DNA of 64,000 nt, taken from contig NZ_LYMI01000005.1 of assembly GCF_001660815.1 (NCBI RefSeq), forward strand, positions 1 through 64,000. Reading direction: 5' to 3'. The position numbers and the translations under genes are program-made. Source of the stretch: Xanthomonas nasturtii (lineage in GTDB: Bacteria > Pseudomonadota > Gammaproteobacteria > Xanthomonadales > Xanthomonadaceae). Each line of letters starts with the position of its first letter. The first letter of the stretch is position 1. Below are positions 42,018 to 50,325 of the stretch, one piece after another. A model generated the notes under the pieces. The model worked only from the letters and a program-made list of their open reading frames with translations, made no database searches and had not been told where the DNA came from.

Positions 42018-42866
42018 TCAATGCCAGCTAAAACTAGAGGTCTGCGGTTGATGTTGATCACGGAACTCAGCGGGCGTTAGTCCGCCCAGGCTGTCGTGCG
42101 GGATCTGTTGGTTGTAGTCGGCAAGCCAGTGTTCGGTCTGTTCGCGGACCTCGCTCAGCGTGCGGAAGAGATGCATGTCCAGCACGCCGCGCCTGTAGCT
42201 GCCGTTGAAGCGTTCGATAAAACCGTTCTGCATCGGACGCCCCGGTTCAATGAAGTCCAAGGCGATGCCCTTACGCTCGGCCCACTCGGACAAGGCCAGC
42301 GCGACAAATTCCGGCCCGTTGTCCAAACGTAGCTTGTTCGGATAGCCGCGCCAAGCTGCGATGCGTTCCAACGTGCGGATGACGCGGGCGGCCGGAAGAT
42401 TCAGGTCCACTTCGATCGCCAAGGCTTCCCGACTGAAATCGTCGATGACATTGAACGTGCGAAAACGCCGACCGTCCCATAACGCATCGGACATGAAGTC
42501 GATCGACCATCCAGCATTGGGGCGATCACCGCAGGCCAGCGGCTGTGGATGACGCGTCGGTACCCGGCGCCTGCTGCGACGACGTTGATTGAGCTTCATC
42601 AGGCAATACACGCGCCAGACCCTCTTGTGGTTCCACACATGTCCGCGACGGCGGATGATTTGAAAAAGTTTTCCAAATCCACGCTCAGGAAAACGCTCGG
42701 CCAACTCGGACAACAGCGCGATAACCTCATCATCCCGATCGGGACGACGCTGATAGCGCATCGTCGAGCGCGCCACGCCAACCACCGAACAGGCCCGGCG
42801 CTCGCTCCAGCCATGCTGCTCGATGAGCCAGGCCAGAAGCGGGCGCTTGTGCGCCGGGTCTACAGT
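42018..42866 (-). CDS. IS3-family transposase, orfB part (DDE catalytic domain)
   Basis: Read as the continuation of orfA after a -1 slip on AAAAAAA at 42866-42872. The DDE residues are visible: Asp in WSIDFMSD, Asp in LRLDNGPEF, and Glu in [11 protein letters not shown]. The block [10 protein letters not shown] and the start [17 protein letters not shown] are typical of IS407-group OrfB. It is complete and probably active. A start codon for independent translation is not obvious, consistent with frameshift expression. Confidence 0.93.
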   Translation of the reverse strand, partial: TVDPAHKRPLLAWLIEQHGWSERRACSVVGVARSTMRYQRRPDRDDEVIALLSELAERFPERGFGKLFQIIRRRGHVWNHKRVWRVYCLMKLNQRRRSRRRVPTRHPQPLACGDRPNAGWSIDFMSDALWDGRRFRTFNVIDDFSREALAIEVDLNLPAARVIRTLERIAAWRGYPNKLRLDNGPEFVALALSEWAERKGIALDFIEPGRPMQNGFIERFNGSYRRGVLDMHLFRTLSEVREQTEHWLADYNQQIPHDSLGGLTPAEFRDQHQPQTSSFSWH

Positions 42867-43126
42867 TTTTTTGCGATGACATCCTTCAATGCATGGTTTT
42901 CCATCGCCAGCTCGGCGTACATGCGTTTGAGCTTGTTGTGCTCGGTCTCCAGGTCGCGAAGGCGCTGCACATCAGCGGCCTCCATGCCGCCGTACTTGGA
43001 TTTCCAGACGTAGTACGTCGCATCGGAAATCCCTAGCTCACGACACACATCCTTGACTTGGCGGCCACCCTCGACCTGCTTCAGCGTGGCGACGATCTGG
43101 CTATCGGTGAACTTGCTCTTGCGCAT
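42860..43126 (-). CDS. IS3-family transposase, orfA part (helix-turn-helix)
   Basis: 88 residues: HTH in [37 protein letters not shown], followed by a leucine-zipper helix ([33 protein letters not shown]) that ends at the slippery AAAAAAA. Its role is to bind the IS ends; a -1 shift at its last codons makes the OrfAB transposase. Confidence 0.95.
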   Translation of the reverse strand: MRKSKFTDSQIVATLKQVEGGRQVKDVCRELGISDATYYVWKSKYGGMEAADVQRLRDLETEHNKLKRMYAELAMENHALKDVIAKKL

Positions 43127-43263
43127 TGGTGGTCTCCTTGATGGCTAGTGTGCCCGGAGACCTCTAGTTATGGCTGGATCAAGTTTACGGGGAGTCGACA
43201 GCACGTCTACGCGAAAATGCGGGCAGCTCCCTTTAGCAGCGTCCCGCCCGTGACCGAATTTGA

Positions 43264-44421
43264 TCAGGTTAGTTTGTAGCGCTCTTCGATTACCGCGAAC
43301 AGCTGAGCGGCCTCTTCTTTGGCGCGACTGTTCTCCTCAATCGCGAGTGGCTCCAGCTTGATCCCGTCGTCGCCCGTGACATAACCTGGCCCTCCGATAT
43401 CGTCGTCATACGGAGTACCGTCCTCGTTGGCCGCTTCATGCCGGTCTTGGCTCAGGTCCCCACCCAGCATCCGCGAGAGGTGCATCCAGATCCAAGCGCG
43501 GAACTGGGTCTCGCCCCGGCCTTCGATGAGCTCGCGCATGGCCGATACATCCCCATCGCGTGCGAGCACGGTCAGCCATTGGTAGGCCAGCTCGGGTCGA
43601 CCATGCGTGTCGGCCAAGTCAACCATTTCGTACGGATCCGTTTCATCCGACGGCTCAAGCTCGAGCGCCCCAGGATCACCGTAGCGTTTCGCAGTGAGCA
43701 GCATCGCGCGCCTATCGCCGCCCCGTGCCGCAGCAAGGAGGTGGTAACGATGTTTAGCCACCAACTGAACGAATGGACCGATTGTATCCGTGGCAATCTC
43801 CGCGAAGCCCACTGGCTCGGTCAACCACTGACCACGCCGGCGCAGTTCGCGACCGAAGCGGCGGTCATCCTCGTCTGGCAGATCCCCATATGACTCAAGC
43901 ATGTACGCGGTAGCAAGGTGCGCAGCGGCTATGCCGCGCGCCGCAGCCGCCTCCAATCCTTCGAGCAGCAAGGCGAGCTCGCCTAGTAGCGCATCATGCC
44001 CTTGCTGAATGCGGCTGATCAGTTCGGTCGAAACCCACTCGGCAACGACATCCGACCCCGCCTCATCCTTGTCCGCCCACTCGTCTTCATCGCTTGCGAG
44101 CGCGGCTATCAGCTCCTCAAAGCGCACCGGCGCGTAGCCGGATGAGTCAAGAAAGCTGACCAAGCCTTGGGCTGCTCGCTCCGCCTCCACGAGTGGCATC
44201 CCAAAGTGAAGACACCGATGGACGACTCTGTCTCTATCCGGCATGAGGCCAGTATCGCGCCAAGTTACATCGCACCACGCGGCCTGGTGATGGAACGCGG
44301 CATGAGTGGCAAATCCGGCGGCAGCCGCCAGCAGCTCATGGACTTGGCTGCGGGTAAGCGACGCGAAGCCCTGCGTCCGAAGGTACGCATGGGCATGAAA
44401 CGCATATTGCTTGATGGTCAT
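43264..44421 (-). CDS. Hypothetical protein with helical-repeat character
   Basis: 385 residues. The first 50 residues (YLRTQGFASLTRSQVHELLAAAAGFATHAAFHHQ) look like a helical domain found at the N-terminus of several proteobacterial proteins of unknown role. The middle and C-terminal part is rich in short Ala-containing helical pairs reminiscent of Sel1/TPR-like repeats (AAHLATAYMLESYG; AAARGGDRRAMLLTAKRYGDPGAL; RPELAYQWLTVLARDGDVSAMREL). No catalytic motif is visible. Acidic overall. High GC for the island, so it may have come from a different source than its AT-rich neighbours. Confidence 0.65.
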   Translation of the reverse strand: MTIKQYAFHAHAYLRTQGFASLTRSQVHELLAAAAGFATHAAFHHQAAWCDVTWRDTGLMPDRDRVVHRCLHFGMPLVEAERAAQGLVSFLDSSGYAPVRFEELIAALASDEDEWADKDEAGSDVVAEWVSTELISRIQQGHDALLGELALLLEGLEAAAARGIAAAHLATAYMLESYGDLPDEDDRRFGRELRRRGQWLTEPVGFAEIATDTIGPFVQLVAKHRYHLLAAARGGDRRAMLLTAKRYGDPGALELEPSDETDPYEMVDLADTHGRPELAYQWLTVLARDGDVSAMRELIEGRGETQFRAWIWMHLSRMLGGDLSQDRHEAANEDGTPYDDDIGGPGYVTGDDGIKLEPLAIEENSRAKEEAAQLFAVIEERYKLT

Positions 44422-44850
44422 GACTCGTCCTCGACGGCCACGCAGATCCGGGTCAGGCGCACACGTTTAACTCCCCGGCAGCTGGCCAGAAGAAGAGTCG
44501 ATCAAGGGATACGGCCTGTTTTTGCTCGTGTGCAAGCAAGGCGGGCGCCACGGCCAGTGTATGCCCTCTGCTACCTGGATTCCAAGGGCGCGCTAAAACT
44601 GCGTCGCGGGTTCACTGAGCCACCTTCCCTGACCTGGGTGACCTCGAAGAGGGCCGTCCAGCGAAGTCCTCTTGAAACTAACCATGTGTCATCACTTTAA
44701 AATTCATGAGACGAACATGAATTCGTGTGTCTGATTCGACATGGCAGTATTAATCTCGATGAAACATTGGGCCGCGTTGTTGTCCAGGAGATCCCTAAGT
44801 CTGGATTACCACACTACCCCGAGAAACGAAGGGGCCCGCCGGCAGCACCC
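44422..44850. other. Intergenic region of the island
   Basis: About 430 bases upstream of the repeat-like protein gene. A plus-strand frame open to 44700 is antisense-derived at its left and lacks family features. A run of nine A at 44862 lies just right, at the end of the HTH gene. Nothing else seen. Confidence 0.45.
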
Positions 44851-45102
44851 TCAGGTGGGCGAAAAAAAAAGTTTGACGGCTTGCGACTCAGTCAGACCCA
44901 GGGTTGAAGTCAGCTGGAAGAACTCGATGACATCCAGCCGGCGAGCGCCAGCCTCAACCGCGGAGACGCGCTGCTGTGGCCAGCCCAATGCGCGGGCCAC
45001 TTCACTCTGCGACAGCCCCAGCATCTCGCGGCGGTCCCGTAGCCGTTCCACCAGCTTTCGGTAGTCATCGCGATAAATGGTTTTGGATGCCACCGTCGTC
45101 AC
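44851..45102 (-). CDS. Small XRE-type helix-turn-helix regulator
   Basis: About 83 residues from a GTG at 45102; a GTG at 45135 is also possible. HTH block: LVERLRDRREMLGLSQSEVARALGWPQQRVSAVEAGARRLDVIEFFQLTSTLGL, a classic Cro/CI-type domain occupying nearly the whole protein. Likely a DNA-binding regulator of neighbouring island genes. It is divergent from the gene at 45213, with about 110 bases between them in which its operator would be expected. The family is certain; targets are unknown. Confidence 0.78.
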   Translation of the reverse strand: MTTVASKTIYRDDYRKLVERLRDRREMLGLSQSEVARALGWPQQRVSAVEAGARRLDVIEFFQLTSTLGLTESQAVKLFFSPT

Positions 45103-45212
45103 CGGGCTTGGACGACTGAGGAATCTATGACCCACCTACCGGTTACATGAAAAACATGTAGCCAAGGTAGAGGGCCGCTGGTAGCATCCTCGGCTTACTC
45201 GCGAGAGGTGCG

Positions 45213-46022
45213 ATGGTATGTGCAGCCACTCAACCGACTCTGCCGCCCGCCGCCTGCGACTTGGTGCCCTATGCACAGTCGCTGGGCTTGGTACGCCTTG
45301 CCGCTTGGTACGCGCTTGAGCTATCTACTTCGAGCGAGGCGCCCTTCAGCACCGGAACAGCGCTAAGTCACTCGCTGCTAGGGCGGTTGGAGGATGCCGG
45401 AACGATACGGGTCTCCCAGAGCCCGAACCCAGGCATTCGGCGTTCGCTGTACGAGCCTTTGGCCTGGTTCTATCCCACTGACTGGGGCAGCCCGCATGAT
45501 CTCCAAGTCAGACTCCACTCCACTTTGGTAGAGCTGGCTGCACGCCCCGATGCCTTGGACGCCAAGCTGGAGCTATGGGGCGAGCTGGCTCATGCCGAGA
45601 TCGAAACCTACCTAACCCACTTACTACGTCGCCACACGCTAGAGCCCGCCGGTGCGCGCTTGATCATGCATGTGATGGCCGATGAGTGGGCAAATCACAG
45701 TTTGGCGCGCAAGCGCTACCTGGCGTGGTACGGAGCCCGGGGGGCAGCCGCTGCGTTCTTGCGAACGGGCATGAATCAAGAAGCGGCACGTAACGCGATG
45801 TTAGAGGAGATGCGCCGCCGAGCGCGTTGGCTCACTTCCCGATCGACCAGCAATACGCTGGCACGTGATGAGTACCGCTTTGTACCGGATCCAAATTGGA
45901 AGCGGCCTGTCCTTCTGGACGTCTTTTTGAGCATGTTGCTACCCGAGGGAACGTCGTATTGGTCCGATGTGCCAAAGCCCAAGCATGGGCCTCCGTCCAC
46001 CGCAAACCAGACACTGCCATGA
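45213..46022 (+). CDS. Hypothetical island protein, 269 residues
   Basis: 269 residues, soluble, no signal peptide. It is divergent from the XRE-type regulator. The N-terminal segment (LGLVRLAAWYALELSTSS...LSHSLLGRLEDAGTIRVSQSPN) could be a winged-helix-like DNA-binding fold; the middle is helical (LELWGELAHAEIETYLTHLLRRHTLEP, ARLIMHVMADEWANHSLARKRYLAWYG). No enzymatic motif seen. Followed after 87 bases by the BPSL0761-type gene in the same direction. I do not recognise a family. Confidence 0.6.
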   Translation: MVCAATQPTLPPAACDLVPYAQSLGLVRLAAWYALELSTSSEAPFSTGTALSHSLLGRLEDAGTIRVSQSPNPGIRRSLYEPLAWFYPTDWGSPHDLQVRLHSTLVELAARPDALDAKLELWGELAHAEIETYLTHLLRRHTLEPAGARLIMHVMADEWANHSLARKRYLAWYGARGAAAAFLRTGMNQEAARNAMLEEMRRRARWLTSRSTSNTLARDEYRFVPDPNWKRPVLLDVFLSMLLPEGTSYWSDVPKPKHGPPSTANQTLP

Positions 46023-46109
46023 GTGAGGTTCGGATATGGGCCAGAAATCTACCCTAGGTCCGCACATCCGCAAGGGGCGGCAGCGGCCTACCCGAGAGGG
46101 AGTGATGAA

Positions 46110-46385
46110 ATGACGATGCCAGTCGAGCGCACGCGCAACCTTATCCAGGCTGGGGCGTTTCTTAAAGAACTCTCGGCTAATGCGGCCGTGCCCAAAGCGG
46201 TCCGAACGGAGGCATACCGACTTCTGCGTCACTTTCCTTCAGTGTCGGACGTTGAAGCGATTGCGGCCAATGAGGCACATCTACTGCAAGTTACGGGGTC
46301 AAGGCTAGTACGGAACTATCTGGTCACCGCGTTCGATCCTGACTGGGTTCGCGGGTATAAGCGTGGTCCACACATCGGAGGCTAG
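46110..46385 (+). CDS. BPSL0761-type small protein
   Basis: 91 residues: the pattern MTMPVERTRNLIQAGAFLKELS, AVPKAVRTEAYRLLRHFPSVSDVEAIA matches the small BPSL0761-type family of unknown function, often found near plasmid or island genes. The ATG at 46110 follows a GAGAGGGA ribosome site; an upstream in-frame start at 46023 is rejected. C-terminal tail is basic. Same direction as the gene before it. Confidence 0.65.
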   Translation: MTMPVERTRNLIQAGAFLKELSANAAVPKAVRTEAYRLLRHFPSVSDVEAIAANEAHLLQVTGSRLVRNYLVTAFDPDWVRGYKRGPHIGG

Positions 46386-46469
46386 TGATGATCTGATCAA
46401 TGCAGTCGTAGGATGAGACAAACCGTGTCGGCCACGCTGGCGGTGCTCAAACATTCATTGTTTGCAGTT

Positions 46470-47144
46470 TTAGGGGTTTTTTCCCGTGTTAAAGGCGCAC
46501 CTTTCCAACGGCACGCAGTGATTGCTTGTGGTTAAGCACAGATTCGCCACGCAAACAGCATCAGCATATCCGCGGTGCTCTCGGCCAAGCCATGATAGTG
46601 CACGTTGACATAGCCGAACTGGCGCTTGATTACCCGAAATTAATGTTCCCCTTCGCCGTCGGGCTGGCCTTTTTGTGCTCCCAATGCTCAACGAACTCCA
46701 ATTCGCGCTTGTTCTTGATCTACTTGAGCTTGGAGGGCTTCTACGCGATCAGGTAACGTAGCTTGGGCTTCATCTTCGCGCGCCTGTCCATCCAGGTATA
46801 GCCGCTCGCACTCTCCCTGCCATGCAGCGGTACGCACATCCTGAATGATGTTCGCCACATTAGCCGACCTGCATTCGGCAGTGCACCAGGCCGAACTCAT
46901 CTTCCACCCATGTGCGCCTTCGTCCCGAAGTGATACTGGTTGTCTTCTTGATTTGGTGCATCTGTTGATCGCGCTCGCCATCCTTTGTCTCTTGACCAGA
47001 CTGGGCGCGACAATGGTCAGGAGTGATCGGCAGGTCAGGGCGATTCACTCTTGAGGGAGGCGCCCTTGTTGGTACCGCCGTATCCAAGGCGGCAATTGGC
47101 ATTGGTCTATGGGCCGCTGATTGCTTGCTTCGAGTACGACACAC
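46470..47144 (-). pseudogene. Decayed IS5-family transposase
   Basis: Fragments in several minus-strand frames match IS5-type transposase order: QQMHQIKK, DEFGLVH, SANVANIIQDVRT, ERLYLDGQA, and a C-terminal GTLISGNQAPVR/LCQRALSWLGREH block. The frame changes several times and stops interrupt it, so it is inactive. It divides the left cargo from the defence cluster. No terminal repeats were identified by eye. Confidence 0.75.
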
Positions 47145-47260
47145 ACAATATACGGCTACCGGTCAGCTAGGGTTGCTGGCCGAGCGACTGTTGCTGGGGC
47201 TTGATTGTGACTGGTACCTGGCTGCAGCAATCTCGTATTGGTGCTCAAGGACGTTCCATC

Positions 47261-48196
47261 ATGGTGACCATTGCTAGCTCACGCCTACCACCCCCAAGGT
47301 CCTGGAGCGCTTTCGAGGACATCTGCCGCGACGCGTTCGGCGTACGCTGGTCGAACCCAAACCTGTCCAGACACGGCCGTCAAGGCCAACCGCAGCATGG
47401 CGTCGATATATACGGCCAAGACCACGCCGGCAACTTGGTAGCCATCCAGTGCAAGAACACCAGCAATCCCATCTCTTCGGCAATGGTGGCTGCCGAGGTA
47501 GCGAATGCGGAGAAGTTCACTCCGTCCATCACCATGTTCTACCTCGCCTCGACCTGCGATACCAACGCGACACTTCAAGAGTATGTGCGGACGCTGTCTA
47601 TGGCCCGGGTTTCACAGGGCAAGTTCGGCGTTGAGATCGTGTTCTGGCCAGACATTGTGCAGGATCTGGCGCGAAAACCTGAGCTTGCTGCCAAGCACTA
47701 TCCCCAGCACTTTCCACTATGGAAAGTCACGCCCGTAGATACTCAGCATGATCGGGATGTACGGAACCTCACGCAGTTGCTGAATGTTATTGACCTCCCA
47801 TCCGTGATCGAATATCTCACTTGGGGCGCAAAGTACATTCACTTTTCCGTTGAGGAGCATCTAAACCAAATTCTGGCTGTTCGACATAGTCCAGCTTTTG
47901 TCGTAAGCGATCTGACGCTCCTGTCTGCGATCGATCATCTTGTAGCGCAATGGTCTGAACTCCGTATGCGTATGGCCTTCGCTCAGTACGATCTACTCCC
48001 AAACAACATGCTGGTGTTTCATATGCTCGGTGACGGCTGCAGGTCGTCCGAAGAGACCAATATCTATGAGTCGATCGATGCTCAACTTGAAACGCTTGGG
48101 CATGCCATCGTAGCTTTCAGCCGGCATGTGCAGGTGCACTACCCGGAAATCGATCTGGCCATTACCAGTCGAGAGGCCGGACGCCTATACACCTGA
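47261..48196 (+). CDS. Restriction-endonuclease-like protein (Mrr-type PD-(D/E)XK fold at the N-terminus)
   Basis: 311 residues from the ATG at 47261; an upstream in-frame start at 47201 would add 20 residues. The N-terminal 65 residues read like an Mrr-type nuclease: SWSAFEDICRDAFG (Glu19), RHGRQGQPQHGVDIYG (Asp49), VAIQCKN (Gln63-Lys65), the D-X-QXK active site. The middle (TMFYLASTCDTNATLQEYV, VEIVFWPDIVQDLAR) fits associated helices. The C-terminal 150 residues are unassigned. It is transcribed toward the ssp-like cluster, ending about 130 bases from the receiver gene. It could be the cutting partner of that cluster or a separate defence gene. Confidence 0.7.
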   Translation: MVTIASSRLPPPRSWSAFEDICRDAFGVRWSNPNLSRHGRQGQPQHGVDIYGQDHAGNLVAIQCKNTSNPISSAMVAAEVANAEKFTPSITMFYLASTCDTNATLQEYVRTLSMARVSQGKFGVEIVFWPDIVQDLARKPELAAKHYPQHFPLWKVTPVDTQHDRDVRNLTQLLNVIDLPSVIEYLTWGAKYIHFSVEEHLNQILAVRHSPAFVVSDLTLLSAIDHLVAQWSELRMRMAFAQYDLLPNNMLVFHMLGDGCRSSEETNIYESIDAQLETLGHAIVAFSRHVQVHYPEIDLAITSREAGRLYT

Positions 48197-48328
48197 CCGC
48201 TGCAATACCAATGGCGTACAGGCGCCGACTTAAAACATGTGGCCGAAGATGCGCTGAGCGCAGTATGGGCAAAAATGCATCGGGAGTGCTCACACCCTAC
48301 GCTCGTGCGAAGCCATTGCACCAATTTA

Positions 48329-50323
48329 CTACGGAAGTTTGGTGAAACGGACAACGAAGTATGCCTCCTGACCATCCGCTACACTGCCCCCACCCGTGAC
48401 AGAACGATAGAAGCATTTGTTCCGTCCATCGGCATAAGCGATGTATTTGCGCTTAGGTGATCTAATCCTCCCGTCATCCAGCGGGTACACGCTAAAATCC
48501 TCAATGTTCCTCGCTGACTTGTCTGCAACGTAGTAGACCAGGCGCTTATCCAGATTCTTCAGAACCTCCAACTCGCGAATGACCGCCTTGAGCTTTTTGT
48601 CTTTGGTCTTCTGACCCAGGTCTGCGATGGCATCGCGGAAGCGCATCACGGTAGGATCAGAAACAACAAAGGTAAAGCGCTTCTTATCCTCCGATTGGTA
48701 GACCGCGGCACAGATGCTGGATTTCACTTCCGCCTTATCCAACGATGCCCACTTATCTCCGTTGCGATAAAGCAACTCAATCCCGAATGGAACCAGCTCA
48801 CTGGGAGCACGTTGGGTGCCGATCCTACTGAGATCGGCAGTAATGGCGTGCTGAACCTGTAGTGCGTAGAGCGGACGCAGACGGCCTACACGCTGCCATT
48901 TCGAATGACGGCCCCGGACATTCTTGATGTCTTTCGCCGACCAAGTAACAAGCTTTTTGATGTTCCAAGTTATTTCCAGCTGGGTACCTGCATCCACTGG
49001 ATGCGGTATGACCAACGGCGCAATTCCACCCTTAAGGGAGGGAATAGGCGAGGTGATACTAAGCTTGGATACCTTCCCTTCGCATAACAGGATAGTGCGA
49101 TCTTTGACGAGCACTTCCGGCCTAACTAGATCGCAAGCAGGGGTGGCAATGACTATTGCGGTCTTGGGAACAGTCCCCGTCTTGCAGTCGTCTGTCTTGA
49201 AGAAGACATCGCCCAAGTAGAAGAATCCGTCCTTCGGTCCCCGCTTGGCCTTGTCTTCACCCGCAAGACGTTCGCGGGCGTGCACTACATTGCCGGAATA
49301 AACCTTCCCAACCGAGGGCCGGAGCGCGAATCGTGAGCGCGGTAAATTATCTCGGTTCCAACTATCAATTTCATTGGAAAGTCCCCAGACACGACTGTCG
49401 GACTCCACTTCGTAGTTGAGGTACTCCAATGCAAGTTCTGAGACGTATACGCCAAGCGGAACCTTCTCGATGCCTGTGGTATTTGCCTGCAGCACCTTGT
49501 AGTCGGCGATATCGACGTCGAGAAAAGCGTTTTCCATTCGATCAGCTGCGTCCTTGATCGCATCAACGAAGCCATTGACAGCCGTGCGGAGCCCCCGCAG
49601 GTGCAGTAGAGTCAGCGCATAATTGCGCAGCAGCTCGTCAAGCCGTATTTCTTTCGCAATCAGAGATTTCTTGAGCGGCTCAAACTGTGAAACGAACAGC
49701 TTCGCCTGCTGACGGAAAGGTTCAGCCGTCTGCTCCAGAGGCTTATCAAGCGTCGACATCAAGAAAACAAAGCGATGTGCTCGGGGGTGTACCCGATCGA
49801 TCCGTTGATACACATCAAGCGCATCCTCGACACCAATCTTGCCTCCGGCTGTATTGCGCAAATGTAGGTCCAAGAACAAGAGCTGCGCGTCCTTCGATCG
49901 CGTCAGATCGGCATCTACACCATAGGTGTCTACGGTAATGCCATGGGCTTCAAGACGCTCCTTGAGCAGTTCCACATCATTGAGCTTGGTTCGTTGGAGA
50001 TCCAGGTAGGTCTCAAATGCGCGCTCTGCCGCTGGCGCGAAACGCGCGCGTTCGGTAAAAAGTACCCGAGTACCATCCAAGGAGGTCAGGTAGGCGATCA
50101 ACTGCTGGTCCTGATCGACGTAATCAACCTCGGCTCCTTCCTCAAGCGGCACATTGGCCTGCAGAAGCTCGAGCAGAGCAGTGTACTGCGCCTCGTCCAA
50201 GTCGTTGATCACTGTATTGGCGCTTGCATTAGCTAGCGCTGTAGTCGGTGCAGGGTCGTATGCATCGTCAACAATGATGGCGTGTTGAATTCCTGCTTTA
50301 ACAAATGCTTCGCTGACGTTCAT
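48329..50323 (-). CDS. Receiver-domain protein with a large unknown C-terminal part (phosphorelay partner)
   Basis: 664 residues. The first 200 residues are a divergent receiver: acidic pair Asp19-Asp20 in AIIVDDAYD, likely phosphoacceptor Asp152 in LLFLDLHLR and switch Ser/Thr in FVFLMST (190-191), with an insert of about 90 residues between the first two motifs. A coiled region follows (220-300) and the C-terminal 350 residues are unassigned, with beta-rich stretches. Its ATG is two bases from the stop of the GHKL gene, so it is co-translated with it. It is the last gene of the ssp-like cluster, in the place where an effector such as SspE would be. Family resembles the Response_reg_2 type receivers. 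Confidence 0.8.
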   Translation of the reverse strand: MNVSEAFVKAGIQHAIIVDDAYDPAPTTALANASANTVINDLDEAQYTALLELLQANVPLEEGAEVDYVDQDQQLIAYLTSLDGTRVLFTERARFAPAAERAFETYLDLQRTKLNDVELLKERLEAHGITVDTYGVDADLTRSKDAQLLFLDLHLRNTAGGKIGVEDALDVYQRIDRVHPRAHRFVFLMSTLDKPLEQTAEPFRQQAKLFVSQFEPLKKSLIAKEIRLDELLRNYALTLLHLRGLRTAVNGFVDAIKDAADRMENAFLDVDIADYKVLQANTTGIEKVPLGVYVSELALEYLNYEVESDSRVWGLSNEIDSWNRDNLPRSRFALRPSVGKVYSGNVVHARERLAGEDKAKRGPKDGFFYLGDVFFKTDDCKTGTVPKTAIVIATPACDLVRPEVLVKDRTILLCEGKVSKLSITSPIPSLKGGIAPLVIPHPVDAGTQLEITWNIKKLVTWSAKDIKNVRGRHSKWQRVGRLRPLYALQVQHAITADLSRIGTQRAPSELVPFGIELLYRNGDKWASLDKAEVKSSICAAVYQSEDKKRFTFVVSDPTVMRFRDAIADLGQKTKDKKLKAVIRELEVLKNLDKRLVYYVADKSARNIEDFSVYPLDDGRIRSPKRKYIAYADGRNKCFYRSVTGGGSVADGQEAYFVVRFTKLP

Positions 50324-50325
50324 GT

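Larger units (their letters stand above)
42001..43200 (-). mobile_element. Complete IS3-family (IS407 group) insertion sequence with GCAC target duplication
   Basis: The element is 1200 bases. Its ends are imperfect inverted repeats of about 45 bases, beginning TGTCGACTCCCCG on the left and ending CGGGGAGTCGACA on the right. The 4-base duplication GCAC flanks it exactly (41997-42000 and 43201-43204), so it jumped as a whole and has not rearranged since. It carries orfA and orfB in two frames joined by a slippery run of seven A (42866-42872). Intergenic insertion, just right of the HNH gene. Confidence 0.96.

Noticed and set aside
44167-44700. Plus-strand open frame of 177 codons
   Set aside because: Its first half is antisense to the hypothetical gene at 43264-44421 and the rest lacks any conserved-looking segment.
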